A stretch of DNA of 64,000 nucleotides from Atherix ibis. Lineage: Eukaryota > Arthropoda > Insecta > Diptera > Athericidae. A program made the translations under genes and the position numbers. Shown in pieces: positions 12,930 to 25,190 of this stretch (position 1 is its first letter; every line of letters begins with the position of its first letter). The notes under the pieces are model-generated. The model ran no database searches. It worked only from the letters and a program-made list of their open reading frames with translations, and was not told the origin of the DNA. The DNA lies in NCBI GenBank assembly GCA_958298945.1, contig OY282610.1, positions 31,136,167 through 31,200,166 of the forward strand, written 5' to 3'.

Positions 12930-13290
12930 AAGTGCTCACATTACTTTCACACTTTCCCAACAGTTATACTAAAAGATATAAACCGGAAAAATAACGCAAT
13001 TATAAAACCAATTTGGACTTATAGCATTCATATTTGGGATTCCACCAAATGTGTTCATTTCTATTGCACCCACTCCATAAAATTGTTATTGCCCCCTTTA
13101 ATTTTCACGATTTAAATGATCCCTTAATTCTGAATTTGTGTTCTTTTTATAAATCAAAAATAGTCTCGTTTTTTTCCATCATCATAATCCATTCACAAGA
13201 GAATTTTCTTCACTTACCCTTCCCGAAAACACTTATTGGAGACTAAAGAGACAATGGCCTCGAGATTTATTAGAATCGTCTATTTCCCAC
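12930..13290 (+). pseudogene. LINE-J relic: jockey-like reverse transcriptase C-terminus
   Basis: Plus-strand readings AIIKPIWTYSIHIW (about 12990-13035) and, after frame changes, RLKRQWPRDLLES (about 13225-13275) match the conserved end of jockey-clade reverse-transcriptase ORFs: the region after the polymerase core, then the closing R-L-K-R-x-x-P-R-D-L motif. It sits 120 bp right of MarA copy 1. Heavily decayed and 5'-truncated, as is usual for old LINE copies. Family assignment rests on motif memory only. Confidence 0.7.
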
Positions 13291-14095
13291 TTCATTGTTT
13301 AATAATATTTTAAATTAACTTGTGATGAAAATTTGCTTGTTCAAATATATTTGTAGTAAGAGATAACCTATTTACAGAAGGAAATAACTTATTTTTAAGC
13401 AGTTAAATTTTAATTGAACACAAAATAAGCAGTCAACTTGAGTGGCTGTTTATTTTGTACCAAGTGAAAATATTCTTTCCTTGCTTATTGTTTATTATCG
13501 CAAATGCGACTTTTACAATTTTTAATTTGGAATCTCGTACACCCACACAGAGTCCTCTTGTACGGCAAATTCACTGTTATCTCTTTCTATATTTATTACC
13601 AATAATAGTCATATTATTCATAAACCTCCCTATAATAATGGAAGGTCTATAATCAAGACTTAAGATTTTTATTTTTATTATTCATATCTGCGTTATGGCT
13701 AAGAGTAAATGAGGATTAAAATTTTGTATAGTATGATAAATATATATACACCTTATTTTTAAGGACATTAATTGCAACAACCTTGATGGTAGCAAAATTT
13801 TAAATATCGTCTATGCTTTATTCATAAGGATTCATTTCAAAAGCAATTTAATCGAAATTTTTTGTATTATGTTATTCACTTCATATATGTTATTTTAGTG
13901 CGGCTTTTCTTATAATTATATCGGAACCAATATTTCATTATGAATACAGTAAATTCAAATAAAATTTTCAGAAGATAAAATGGATAAATTTTAATATAAT
14001 TTTATATGCTAAGGCTTCGTACCACTGCATGCTGCCAGCAGCGTATAGAAAATACCAATTTTAATACTGCGAGAAAGTACTGAGCATATTTGAAT
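13291..14095. other. No gene seen
   Basis: AT-rich, with a 65-codon plus frame at 13455-13652 of hydrophobic composition that I cannot relate to any protein. No transposon ends. Confidence 0.6.
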
Positions 14096-14377
14096 TTAGC
14101 AAACAAGATTCATAGTAACATAAGTCTGCAATGATTCCGATGTGTTTCGAAATTTCTTAAAAAGTAATTTAGGAGGTTGATTGTTGGTGCATACATAATC
14201 TAAAGTTTCAGACTTTGGAAATTCACCAGCTCCTAAAGGAGTTAAATTACAATCGTTGCAACAAATAATATTTGCTATATGGTAGTCTATGGAAGCTCTG
14301 TTGAATTTCTTTGTTGTGCTTTTTGGTAATTTTAATAAGTAAGCTTTTATTATATACCGGAAGTTGTTAATTTTTAA
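14096..14377 (-). CDS. Unrecognised 93-codon open frame, possible exon
   Basis: Not recognised. An uninterrupted minus-strand frame runs from 14377 to a TAA at 14096-14098. It has no ATG near its beginning, so it would have to be an exon or a truncated piece. It contains a cysteine cluster (IICCNDCNLTPLGAGEFPKS) followed by a lysine/phenylalanine-rich part (KLLFKKFRNTSES), and base composition is less AT-rich than the flanks. CxxC spacing hints at a metal-binding or disulphide module, but I see only one pair. Possible acceptor AGs exist upstream on the minus strand without a convincing pyrimidine tract. It may be a host exon, a transposon fragment or chance. Confidence 0.22.
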   Translation of the reverse strand, partial: LKINNFRYIIKAYLLKLPKSTTKKFNRASIDYHIANIICCNDCNLTPLGAGEFPKSETLDYVCTNNQPPKLLFKKFRNTSESLQTYVTMNLVC

Positions 14378-14518
14378 TCATATACTACTTAATCATTAGT
14401 TTATTTAAACTATTATAACAAGTTTAATTTATTCAATTTTATTTTTTATAAGAAAGTTTTTTAAAAGCGCAATTAATTATATGGGATGTTATTTGGAAAA
14501 TTATGAGCTGATAATATA

Positions 14519-15776
14519 AGTTGTAGTAAAAAGAAATCCATTATTTTTGCATTAAATTGAAGGTTTTATTTAGCATAGATAGAATGATACGATTTAGGTT
14601 AAATATGCACCGTTTTATTCGATAACTTGTTGCCATTTTGGAGTTAATTTCATAATGCCTTTCTCATAGAAACCCTCGTCCCTATTGGCAAAAAACTGGG
14701 ACAGTCGATTTTCACAATCTTCTCTTGAGGCGAATTTTTCACCTGCAAAATCATTCGTCATAGACAGGAAGAGGTGGTAATCACTTGGTGGCAGGTTCGG
14801 ACTATAAAGTGGATGCATAAGAACATCCCAACCAAGGTCCCGGAACTTCTGGCGAGTCACTATCGATGTATGCGGCCTGGCGTTGTCCTGATGGGACACA
14901 ATTCCTCTCCTATTGACCAAAGCTGGCCGCTTCTGGGCGATTGCTTCTTTCAGACGATCCAATTGTTGACAGTATAGGTCCGAATTAAGAGTTCGGCCGT
15001 ACGGGGAGCAGCTCATAGTAGATGATTCCATGCCAGTCCCACCAAACACACAGCAAAACCTTCCTGGCTGTCAATCCTGGCTTTACCACCTTTTGTGCCG
15101 GGTGACCACGATTTGACCACGACCGTTGTCGCTTGGCGTTGTCGTAAGTGACCCACTTTTCATCACCAGTAACCATCCGCTTCAGAAATGGATCGATATT
15201 GTTGCGATTCAGCAGCGATTCGCAGATGGAAATTCGATCCATGAGGTTTTTTTGCGATAACTCGTGTGGCACCCATACATCGAGCTTCTTTTTGTATCCA
15301 GTCTTATTTAAGTGGTTCCAAACGGTTTTTTGTGCAATGGTTAGCTCCTGGGCAATCAAAATAGTGCTTACGTGACGGTCGGACTCGACGATTTCCATTA
15401 TTTTATCGACATTTTTGACAATTGGCCTTCCAGAGCGTGGTGCATCTTTGACATCAAAATTACCGGAACGGAATCGACGAAACCAAAATTGCGCGTGGTT
15501 GGCTATTATTTTTTCAGCTGCCTGGCTTGCGTTTTCGCCTTTATCGAAGAAAAACTGTAAAATATGGCGTATTTTCTCGTTGTCGGTGTCCATCTTTGAC
15601 GCTAGCTAAAAAAATACTGAGTCAAGTAATCATAAAACTGTATGAGAAACTTTTTTAGTACAAAATCTTATCTTTCTAACGCCATCTAGTGCAACCCGAT
15701 CGCACTTTGAAAACGGGAGATACAGACTCCTAAATCCATCTATTGGCAAAATAATGGATTACTTTTTACTACAACT
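14519..15776 (-). mobile_element. MarD mariner, full-length but inactive
   Basis: A 1,258-bp element. The left end reads AGTTGTAGTAAAAAGAAATC and the right end is its inverse with one change; similarity lasts about 30 bp. TA lies just outside both ends (14517-14518 and 15777-15778). The ends and protein are unlike MarA, MarB and MarC, so this is a separate subfamily, close to widespread insect mariners of the cecropia/mellifera type. The subfamily name is from memory and uncertain. Confidence 0.93.
14615..15593 (-). pseudogene. MarD mariner transposase with one frameshift
   Basis: Start ATG at 15593. The N-terminal frame (15593 to 14985) holds a helix-turn-helix region, the linker WVPHELSQKNLMDR and the first catalytic motif VTGDEKWVTYDN. 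An extra C in a run of four (about 15003-15006) shifts the frame just after YYELLP. Reading resumes in the next frame to 14615 with HQDNARPH and SPNLPPSDYHLF, 34 residues between catalytic aspartates. Around residue 30 the first helix-turn-helix looks short by roughly a dozen residues (EKIIANHAQFWF), an apparent in-frame deletion. Apart from these two lesions it is well preserved, suggesting a fairly young copy. Confidence 0.93.
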
Positions 15777-15778
15777 TA

Positions 15779-16104
15779 TATTTCATTTAAACCCATTTGA
15801 ACTTACTTCAAAATTAGTTATAATTTTTTTTTCAAATTTTAATATGGTTAAATAAAAACTTTTCTTTTTCAAAAGATTCTTTTTCTCTTAAAAATTTTTA
15901 GAAATTTTTCACTTTCTCATCTTAACTAATAATGAAACTTCGACGAAAAAATGCTCATTTATTTATATAATAAATAATAAATTTATTTTGTAAATATACT
16001 ATGTGCAGCAGACTGTCATGATAATCAAACTGATCTGGCAACACTGTGAGTGTAATAAATTCAGTTGTGTTTTTATAGTGTGTTATGAAAAATAAAATAG
16101 CTGG
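15779..16104. other. No gene seen
   Basis: AT-rich spacer between MarD and the MarF relic; nothing readable. Confidence 0.6.
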
Positions 16105-16450
16105 TGTTAAGTATGGTGGATCCGCAAGCTGGACTGATGAAAAATTAAAACGAGTATTTAGGGAATATTCCTTTGCGACAACATAAGTTTTTCTTTGGTA
16201 TAAGGTAGTTTAGGGGGAAAAGGGAGCAAAAAACAGTGGGAAAATAAATCTCGCGTAGAGGTTCTTTAAAACTGAATATTTGATTGAATTCTTCACTATG
16301 AAAACGCCACGTGTTACACGAACATCTCCTGAATGATTTCCCAGCTGTCCTGTTCAGCTGATCTGAGTCTCTGTGACTTTTATTGTTCCCCAAAATTTAA
16401 AACCACTGGAAAGGATACTTTCTTGTAACAGTCGATAACATCTAAATTAG
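16105..16450 (+). pseudogene. MarF mariner relic
   Basis: A strongly decayed mariner transposase piece on the plus strand. The clearest part (about 16295-16425) reads HYENATCYTNIS, stop, then SADLSLCDFYCSPKFK. This corresponds to the second and third catalytic regions of mariner transposases (HHDNAPCHT and SPDLSLCDFFLFPKFK types). It begins with GGTGGATCCGCAA near 16113, as does the relic at 56670, so the two are copies of the same family. No terminal repeats recognised. Confidence 0.55.
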
Positions 16451-17930
16451 TGTAATCCAGTAGATTAGTTTGAACTATAAAAATAAAATAAACTTAGCTC
16501 ATATTTTTTCTGCCATTATACAATCTCTTGGTCATATGTGCATAAACGTATCAAGCACCATGGAAAGACCCTAAATGAACATATTTTATTTAGATATTTT
16601 TCTAGGCTACAAAATAAATGCAACTATTTAAAATGAAAAAAAAAAGTTAAGGGTGAATTTTAACATTGCAATGAAAAAAAAATTTTTCAAGTTTATATGA
16701 ATGCTCTTACTAAACGAGGGTGGATTAAGTACCAGTTGTTCATATAGCAATGTATTATAAGATCAACTTTTATATACAAAAATTCCCTTATTTCAAAAAT
16801 TATTAATTTACAAATGTTTTTATTTTAGAGAAAAGAAAATATTAAACAGACATATTTAGATGGGAATATTATAGAAAATACAATCGTAATAACAAAATAA
16901 ATTGAAATACTAAAAAATAAAGAGTGTGGAGAAGTGCACAAAAAAAAAAATAACAATAAAGAAAGGATATAAATTGGAATATGTTTTAAATGAAAATAGA
17001 ATATAGAAATAACAATTCGTCGCATGTGTAAAAGTATGACAAAACATATTGTAGTATTATTAAGCTGTAAATGAAATTATTCAAAAATGATATTGCCTTA
17101 CAGAAATATACAATATAATGATATTCTCTTACAGTTATATAAACAAGGTGTTTAAAGTTTGAAAAGGGTGCGTAAAATTACTTTCTTAGAAATACTATAT
17201 TTTAAGAAAGAAGAGATAGGAAAAATGTTGCGTAGCACGTAATGAATACATTTGAGGAAAATCCAATTTAAGGATTCCATTGGAAAATATATTTTGCTCC
17301 TTTATATTTGTAGACTTTAAAGTGACAATGAGTGCTCGTTGTCCTGGAACTTTAAGTACGAATTAATTTACCTTGAAAATTTTTGGTGAAAAGGCGTGAA
17401 AAGATTGCTTCATTTCCATCAACTACCCTTTTTTAACATTTTCAAATCTCTTAAATATTATAGTATCTATACTATGATATATATGTTGAATACATTGAAA
17501 TTATTCCTAAATGTTGAAAGTTTATTATACTCGTAGTAGAAAAAGTAAATAAAAGTGTAAGTATTTGTCGATGGATTTTAATTTAGATAAACTACTTTTA
17601 ACTTTTTTTTATTTATTTTGGAAGTTTTCTTTTTTCTAGTTTTATTCTTATTTTAATCAAAATATTAACTTTAGTATAAAAGATAATTAAAAAAAAAAAG
17701 AAAATCTAATAGAATAAATTATTAAATATCTAAACTGGCATAAGGGATAAACCTTTTTAATTAATTATCATTTTGGAGATATTTTTTTCGTAATTTTTTT
17801 CTAATTATACACCAAACTATTTAGGTATGGTAAAGGAGTTTTTTTTTCTTTTTTAATAGACAAGGTGGCCTAATTTACCCAAAAAAAAATTGTTTGCCTA
17901 TACCAGAAAGGGTTTTTTCTATGGGAATGT
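16451..17930. other. AT-rich sequence without recognisable gene
   Basis: No readable proteins. Contains one TACTCGTA octamer at 17528-17535. Confidence 0.7.
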
Positions 17931-17934
17931 AGCA

Positions 17935-18385
17935 ACAGATTAGATAATCTTTCTGCAACAGCCGATCTTTGGTCAACAGATCAACCCTGTGTATAACATA
18001 GCCACATTTATAAGAAAATTTGATATCCCAGAAAAATTAATAAGAATGACTAGACTGACTATGACAAGTTTGAGACTCCGAGCCTAATCATGCGTTCCGT
18101 TTAAGCTGGCACTAGAAAAGTACTTCGTCACTCAAGGGTGCACCACCCTCATCAGGTATGCCCAGCATTTAGCAGGTGCCGATGATATTGACATTATTGG
18201 CCAATCAGAAGGAGTAATACGACAGGCCTATATCAAGATTGAGTCGGTAGCGAAAAAACTTGGGCTGCAAAAAAAACGAAGGCAAAACAAAACACATTGT
18301 GGCATCATACAAAACAGAGCTCACTTCAGTCATTTAGCAAGTTTGCTCGAAAATTCTGACAATAACATCAATGTTACTTCTGTAC
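17935..18385 (+). pseudogene. LINE-T relic: reverse transcriptase fragment
   Basis: Plus-strand pieces FDIPEKLIRMTRLTM (about 18020-18065) and ADDIDIIGQSEGVIRQAYI (about 18180-18235) match reverse transcriptase of insect LINEs. The second is the catalytic YADD box region, here G-A-D-D because the tyrosine is lost. A frameshift in a run of A near 18265 precedes NEGKTKHIVASYK, the usual continuation. Stops interrupt the middle. The same family recurs at 34650-34976 (FDIPEKFITLTRLAM). Confidence 0.75.
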
Positions 18386-20325
18386 AGAATACTACTACAT
18401 TCTGTACCATATGAAATTAATAGAAAAATATTTTTTATTAAAACGAAGAACTATATAATCAAATCTAATTGAGTTAATTACATAATAAAATACTTACCTT
18501 TAAATACTGTAGAAAAAAATTAAATTATGAAATTTTCTTAATTCTCTATGGAAATTTTAATAGAGTATTAAAAAAAATTCCATAATATATTTTCATAACT
18601 AAATTTTCATAACATATTTTTATATCATAAAAAAAAAGAAGATAAATTTATAATAATTGAAATTATTTACTTTTTCTGTATAGATCTAGTCCTTTTTGGG
18701 TAGCATATGATGAAGGTTACTTAATTGTAGTAGATTATAGACCGTTTTTACATGTTTATGAAAAATGAGGTGATTATATATAATTTAAGGTGAGATTTTC
18801 TGCCATGCAGCTCACTGCTTATCCATATACGAGTAGCAGCTACAATATTAATTGAAATCCTGATTTTGGGTCATAACTCATCCTCATTGATCTGTCCAAC
18901 CAATTTACATCATTACCCCACAGTTGCAATGCTACATTATATTGTATATACCCAAAATCACATCCTTTTAATGCTTATAAATTGTATTTAATTTTATGGA
19001 ATTTTTCATAGTTAAAAAAAATGTTGTAAACAAATTTTCAACTGAAAACAAATACTTTCCCATAAATTAACACCATAAATTTTAATGAACAATTTGATAT
19101 CAAATTCTTTGATACTGTCATCATCATACATTGTAGTATGGAAAATTTTCATAAATATATTTTCTTTTATTATTTTTGGTTTTGTTTACTTTTCGAAATG
19201 TTCAAATTTACTGAAAAATATGTCAATTCAAGTAAAAATGATTTATTTGTGTTCACTAAAATTTGGGCTTAATTTGTTTTTCCAGTTTATTTACTTAATA
19301 AAATGTAAGGTAATAATATCTATCAAATATAATGGTTAATAATATATAAAAGAATTATAAAAATGTGATAGGGGATAATGGGTTTCTTTAGAATCAGGAA
19401 AAAGCAAATCAAATTATATTCAATGATAACGCAGAAATATTCATTTACGATATATCTTATATAATATTAACATTAATCTTGGCCATAAAGATTTTAAATT
19501 AATATTTCTTATAACCACATTTGCCGATTATATATTTATATGCATTTTTAACTCAACAAAATTTCCAACAAGTAGAAATAACATTTTAATTCTGTATGTA
19601 CACAAATCTCATAAGAATTTCTATCAAATCTGTGTTATAGAGAAATCCAACAAATTCCATTGAGAGACAAAGTGATAAATTAGTATTCCTATCCACCCAC
19701 ATTATTATCCTTCTGTTTATATATGCATATGTATTCTTATGTGAATATATGTCGGTATCCTTTGTAAATTCCAAATTACACACTACCAACATGAGATACA
19801 AGTACTCGCATTTGTAATTTGATAACATTTTCAATATAAGAATTTAATTTTATTTTCTTATATTTATTATTTAATTTAATTTAAGTTCATTTTTTTTTAA
19901 AATAAAATATTTAAAAATAAATTTAATAAGAATTGAATCGAAATCTTTTTAATGATAAAATTGTAGGATGGGAAGGATATTTTTTGTAGGACTATTGTTG
20001 GCATGTTTGCCATACATACTAGCATAGTGATATTAATAGGGTTTATATTATCTAAAAATTGATGGGGATTGATGGGTTTATATTATCTAAAAATCGAGAC
20101 ATTAGAAAAAATCATAACAACAATTTTTTTATTTAGAGATATTAGAAGTCGTTTAGTTCTCAAAGGGAAAGAAAACACCATAAACATATTTAAATTGCAC
20201 TCGGATAGACCTATTTTTTGCTTACTTTAGAAATGTTTCGTTATTAAAATGATTCCTAAACTAAATAAAATCGGAAAATCTCCTTCTTCCTATAAAAGAA
20301 GTACGTTACTAAGAATTTTACCTAG
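18386..20325. other. AT-rich sequence without recognisable gene
   Basis: Short K/N/I/F-rich frames only. One octamer TACGAGTA at 18828-18835. A 35-bp-period direct duplication lies at 20039-20097. Confidence 0.7.
20039..20097. repeat. Direct duplication, 35-bp period
   Basis: GGGTTTATATTATCTAAAAA starts at 20039 and again at 20074, so a 35-bp unit is repeated nearly twice. Confidence 0.8.
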
Positions 20326-20329
20326 TTAA

Positions 20330-20570
20330 GAAATTAGCCAGGAACCCAAATACTAGACTAAAAACTATAACTTCTTAAACTACTGCATAAACGTTCGAAT
20401 TTACTTTTGATATACAACATAATTATAAAGCCAATTTAGACTTATAGAATTGAATTTTCACATCCAAACATTACAATGTAAGATTCTCCCGTAAATTGTT
20501 AATGTTCGTAATAATATATCACATTGTAATTCTAATATACCCTTTGTTGAGGACCTGCACATTTCATATT
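20330..20570 (+). pseudogene. LINE-J relic: jockey-like reverse transcriptase C-terminal piece
   Basis: Readable plus-strand words in changing frames: NIIIKP-stop-TYRIEF (about 20415-20455), then NNISHCNSNIPFVEDLHI (about 20500-20560). These follow the order found after the polymerase core of jockey-type ORF2 (IIKPIWTYG, then a VRNxxIHxDLxIPFV motif). Parts also align by eye with the relics at 12930 and 21640. Very decayed. Confidence 0.6.
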
Positions 20571-21639
20571 AAAAAAAATTTTACTACCGTTTATCCTGTC
20601 ATCATAATCTACAAATTTTAGGATCCTGTAATTCTCATCACTTCATACTGTACGTTAGTTTTAATTAATTAGTGATATTAATCTGCTTGTCACAAAAAAA
20701 ACTTTTACTTGCAAATATAATTAAAATTTATATAATATAAAAAATATAACATTTTTCTGCAGTTTTAATAATTTTTCCATAGGATCATTTTTGAATATGA
20801 AGACATGAAATTCGCCATATAATGCTTATATTATATGATAAATTTAATGCCCTCATATTTACAAATTACGAGTACAATTGTTTCCATATACAAAAGTGAC
20901 TGTTACCCAATGCCGATCCAGTTCTTATATTACAGTAGTTTGCAACTTCTTGAAGTGTTGATCCCAACTGCTCTGTTAGCTTATATTATCGATCGTCCTT
21001 TTCTCGTCTTCCAATTGTTTTTCTCCTAATCTTAATTTTTAATATAAATTTTAATGCATTTTTACCTATCAAATATTTTTTACAAATTTATCGTTATAAA
21101 AATTGCATATTTTGAAGAGCTATTTCCTTGTCTCCTGTAAAAGAATCGAAAAGTGGAACTACTAAGTTGTCAATAATTGATATAAAATACAAAAATACCA
21201 ATAATATCAAAATTTTATTACAATTAGAGGTATTTTAAACCAAATTATTTAAAATCTACTCTAGATGGATTAGTTGTTTTTTTTTTTTAAATTATTTTAA
21301 GCAGTCATTATTCTGTAATTTAAAATTAAATTGTTATAAGAAGTCAACGTGACAAAACTATAATGAAGTATTATAACATTTAACAGGGTATAATTATATT
21401 TTTTTTTTTTAAATTTACGAAAGTAGTTCATCAATTACTATGATGCTCAGAAAATTACATGAAAAATTTGGTATAAAAAGGTATGGACCTGGTATATAAT
21501 TTGATAGACGAAAGCCTGACCTGGTCATCTTAGGTCTTAAGACCGAACTCTTAACCTTTAATATTGATGCGGTGTATAGCAATTTTAAAGGTTAAGATTA
21601 AAAGTTAAACAGATTCTTAACTTTAATACTATTTCTAGA

Positions 21640-21895
21640 AAAGAGATTAACCTGGAACCCAAATAACAGACTAAAAAGACTTTAAATTAATAGATGCTAC
21701 TTACAACTATATAGATTACTGAACAAATATTCGAAACTAACAATAAATAGTAAAGTTTTAATATGCAACTGAATTAGGTAAAAAATTCGTTTGAACTTGT
21801 GGATTGAACAAAATGTTTCGAGATCATTCGTAGAATTTTTGATACCTCCTTTTATGTTCGTAATAATCTAATACATTGAGATTATGCTGTTTATT
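21640..21895 (+). pseudogene. LINE-J relic: jockey-like reverse transcriptase C-terminal piece
   Basis: The plus strand reads WNPNNRLKRL, then LLNKYSKLTINSKVLI (about 21700-21760), then FYVRNNLIH (about 21850-21880). This is the jockey-type segment between polymerase core and C-terminus (typically LTWxxHI, LLxxxSKLxxxNKLLIYK, YVRNxxIH). It shares the GGAACCCAAATA word with the relic at 20330. It is interrupted and lacks the catalytic box. Confidence 0.6.
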
Positions 21896-24734
21896 TATTT
21901 AAATTTGCTTGTTATAAAAAAAAATTGTGGTTGCAGATATAAATAAGAGAAAAAAAATTAAACTCGGGAGGAGGGACTAAGGAAATATTTTTGGAAGCAG
22001 AATAAAATTTAGCTAAAAAAAAAATACAAAAAAAATAAAATTATTGTTAAAAGAACTGGAATCTTAATAAATGGACTAGCGAGAAAAAAAATTAAGAAAT
22101 TCATATAGCGAGTCTCTTCCAAGATATAGATCTTAAATATTACTTTTAGGGTATTTGTTTTGCATGATCTTAATTAAAACATTTTCCATCGCCATTTACC
22201 GACTATTTACACCTGATTGACGCTGACTCGATCTATACGATCAGCTAAACAAAGCGTCGATCGAATTCGGCAATTTTCCTTGGGCATTGTTGCCAAATGC
22301 AGCCATACCAGAAAAGGAATCAAGAGAAAGTTTTGTTTAGTTATGCCTTCCCAAATTAAGTTAAGGCAGCAAACTAAAGCCCTTAGTTTTTCCTTGAATT
22401 AATTTCAGATTTTTTTAAAGTTTTTTGGTCATTTTTAAGTAAAATATCTTTTTTTTTATTAGAGAACAAAATTTTTTTTTCGTTTTTGGTGCAGTTCATA
22501 CTTTTTTATAATATTTGGCTAGAAAAAAAAATGGATTTTGAATAATACCATAATTTTGAAAAGCTTTAGATTCGAATTCTCCTTGATGATTAAAAACACA
22601 TTTGCATAAAGTGTTTTTTTTTTTTTAATTTTGTAAGAGTTAGTCATTATCCTTATGTCTTTATTGTAATTTTTTGAATTTATAGTAAAACATTTTTAGA
22701 AAAATTTAAACAACATTTTCTGTTTAACTTCATGATAATTTTATTCGTAAATATTTATTAAAATCGTTCTCAGAAAACAATCTTAGAGCTTAGAGACTTT
22801 GATTTTAAATTTTTCGAATTCAATACCATCGAATTTAACATTTTATTCATTATAATTGAATGAATAGTTTTTATTATTAAAAAATAAAGAAAAAAAAATT
22901 TTTTTCACACTTTTAGTAATTATAGATAAAAGGGAATTAATCATAGATCAAGAAATTATTGGCAAAAGTTATGCTTTGCATTTTTGCCTTTTTTGTGTCA
23001 TCTTTTTAAAATAATATTCTATATAAAAAGGACATCTTTTCCGTATTCTCTCTGTCTAATACAAGTACGTACCCATAAAATTAAATAACTTAAATATTAT
23101 TATTTGTGAAATATAAAAGAAGAGAAATAATATTTTCTAGATGGATGAGCTTTGACGCGATGATACTGGACTTCCTTATTGCTTTTTAAATGTGACAGAA
23201 ATTCTTTGGTATTTTATAAAAAATTTCAACCATATGACTAATATTGACATCCAATAAGTTCTCAATTGTATGGTATAAAAATAAACCCAATAATTTTTTT
23301 TTTTTATTAATGTTATAGAACTAAACAAGTGGAAGAAAGATGTTAATTTTTATTTTATGCCAGATTATTTATAAACATTTTTATGATAAAGTAGAAATTT
23401 TAATTTCTTTTTATAAAAAGTTCTTTTTTAGATTTTACAATTTTAATTAAGTGTATTATTATGAGCCATCTGAAATTTTACTTTTTTTTTTTAAATTTAA
23501 TTAAAATCATTTTAAAAATTAATATCAAGTAGAAAATATGAATAGCAAATAGTATACTAATATAATTTCTAAACATTTTATAGTCAATAAAAATAAAGAT
23601 TAGATAAGAACTTTATTGTTGAAAGTGCTATAATAAATCTAAGAATTAAATATGATTAGCACAGTTTAAAATGTTCTATGGAAGCTATAAAAAGTACAGA
23701 TACAAACAATCTTTTAGTATTTTTAAGAAACTTTGCTTACTGATATTACAGTATGTTTTGAGTTCATTATAGTCAACTATTATGCGAACAAGGATGGTTT
23801 ACTGTAAAGAAAGAAGAAACGAGCATTAATAATAATTCCATATCAGATGATCTAGAAACAAGAAAGTTCCTTATCGTTATAGGATAATATTTATTTTATA
23901 TGCGCGTATGATTCTAAACCGATTTCTTTTGTTGAACACTTTAATATTTTTCGATGGTGACCGATAAAGCACACCCACAAAAGGGAATGGAACATTTAAG
24001 AAGGACGTGAGTTGACTTATAACAATATATTCTGTTGTCGGCATAGGAAGCAATATTTTGCCACGCACACCAATTTATGTGAACGTGCCGAAATTCTTCC
24101 AGATAACTTTTGCCATACAATTTTATGTAATCCTTTATACAACAATACATAGAATTCAGGTAGGGTAAAACCATTCAAAATGACGTTAGAATTTTCGTTA
24201 AGGTTAGCCTTTTTTTTTAGCCATAGGCCCTATCTCAACTCTATAAAAGTACGAATGCAATACAATTTAAAATGTTTTTGGTTTGTTTCTATTATTCTTG
24301 TGTAGGTAAAGATTTTAGATTAACTATACTATAAGTAAATGGACTCATTATCAATTCAGACTATGTAGTAGATAAAAATTTATTAACAAAATGCGTTTCA
24401 GCATTCATTCTTATACTTATGAATGTACTGAAATAATTTATTCAAGTTAAATAATGTATAAAATTAAAAATAAATTTGGTTATAAATTCTGTTTTACAAT
24501 TTTACAAAACCATTTCTTTCTTTTTTTTCATGATAGAAAAAAATTAATGTGAGAACACTTAAAAAAATTTGATAATAATATAAAAAATAAAATATCTTCT
24601 TTATAATAGAATAAATTAAAATGTTTTAAATAGTAATTTATCAAATAGGTTATCCAATTTGCTAAAACACTATCACACCTTTGGTGACCATTATACAATA
24701 TAAAGGAAAATGTGTACATCAATTTCTGTCACTA
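21896..24734. other. AT-rich sequence without recognisable gene
   Basis: A GC-richer patch at about 22200-22390 and a minus-strand patch at about 23900-24175 (frames of 60-77 codons) stand out slightly, but I cannot relate either to a known protein. Nothing else supported. Confidence 0.6.
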
Positions 24735-24930
24735 TAGTGTTATTAAACGTGCTCTTTGGAAAGTAAAATTTATTACCATAAAATAATATATTTTGATTAA
24801 ATTTTTCTTCTATTTTTTTGAGGTAATTTTTGACGATTTTTAAACATATTTCGGACTGTAATTCGGCCATTACTAGATGGCTGTTAGTTTTTAAAATTTT
24901 AAAAGCTTGAAAACTATCTTTATACACCTA
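24735..24930 (-). pseudogene. TnpG relic: transposase C-terminus
   Basis: A minus-strand frame reads FQAFKILKTNSHLVMAEL followed by QSEICLKIVKNYLKKIEEKF. This is the C-terminal helical end of a DDE transposase group common in insects, whose usual form is ALKxNIxxVIAEIxPExCxKVxENxxxRI. The relic at 40980-41590 carries the parallel stretch MAKLYPEICKKVIKN together with earlier parts of the enzyme. Only the end survives here. Confidence 0.55.
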
Positions 24931-25190
24931 ACCCTTTTCATAGCTTTATAAGAAAAAAATTTAACTGCATCAAATTACACGTTTTTCAGGTCAATTTGTT
25001 AATAAAAAATTTATCAATACCAGGTGTCTAAGCTTAAATCCGCTGTTTGGTCATAGATGGCGTGAGTGAGCGAAATAAGCTACCATGGGCACGCCATACT
25101 TTTTTTTGGTGAGTTTGACATCTGTCAACATTAACCAGTGCACATTGTCAGCAATTTCGTACAACAACATATATTTTTCCTTTGGTAATC

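Noticed and set aside
23877..24174. Overlapping minus frames of 63 and 77 codons
   Set aside because: Slightly coding-like, but no family recognised and the two frames compete; left as unassigned.
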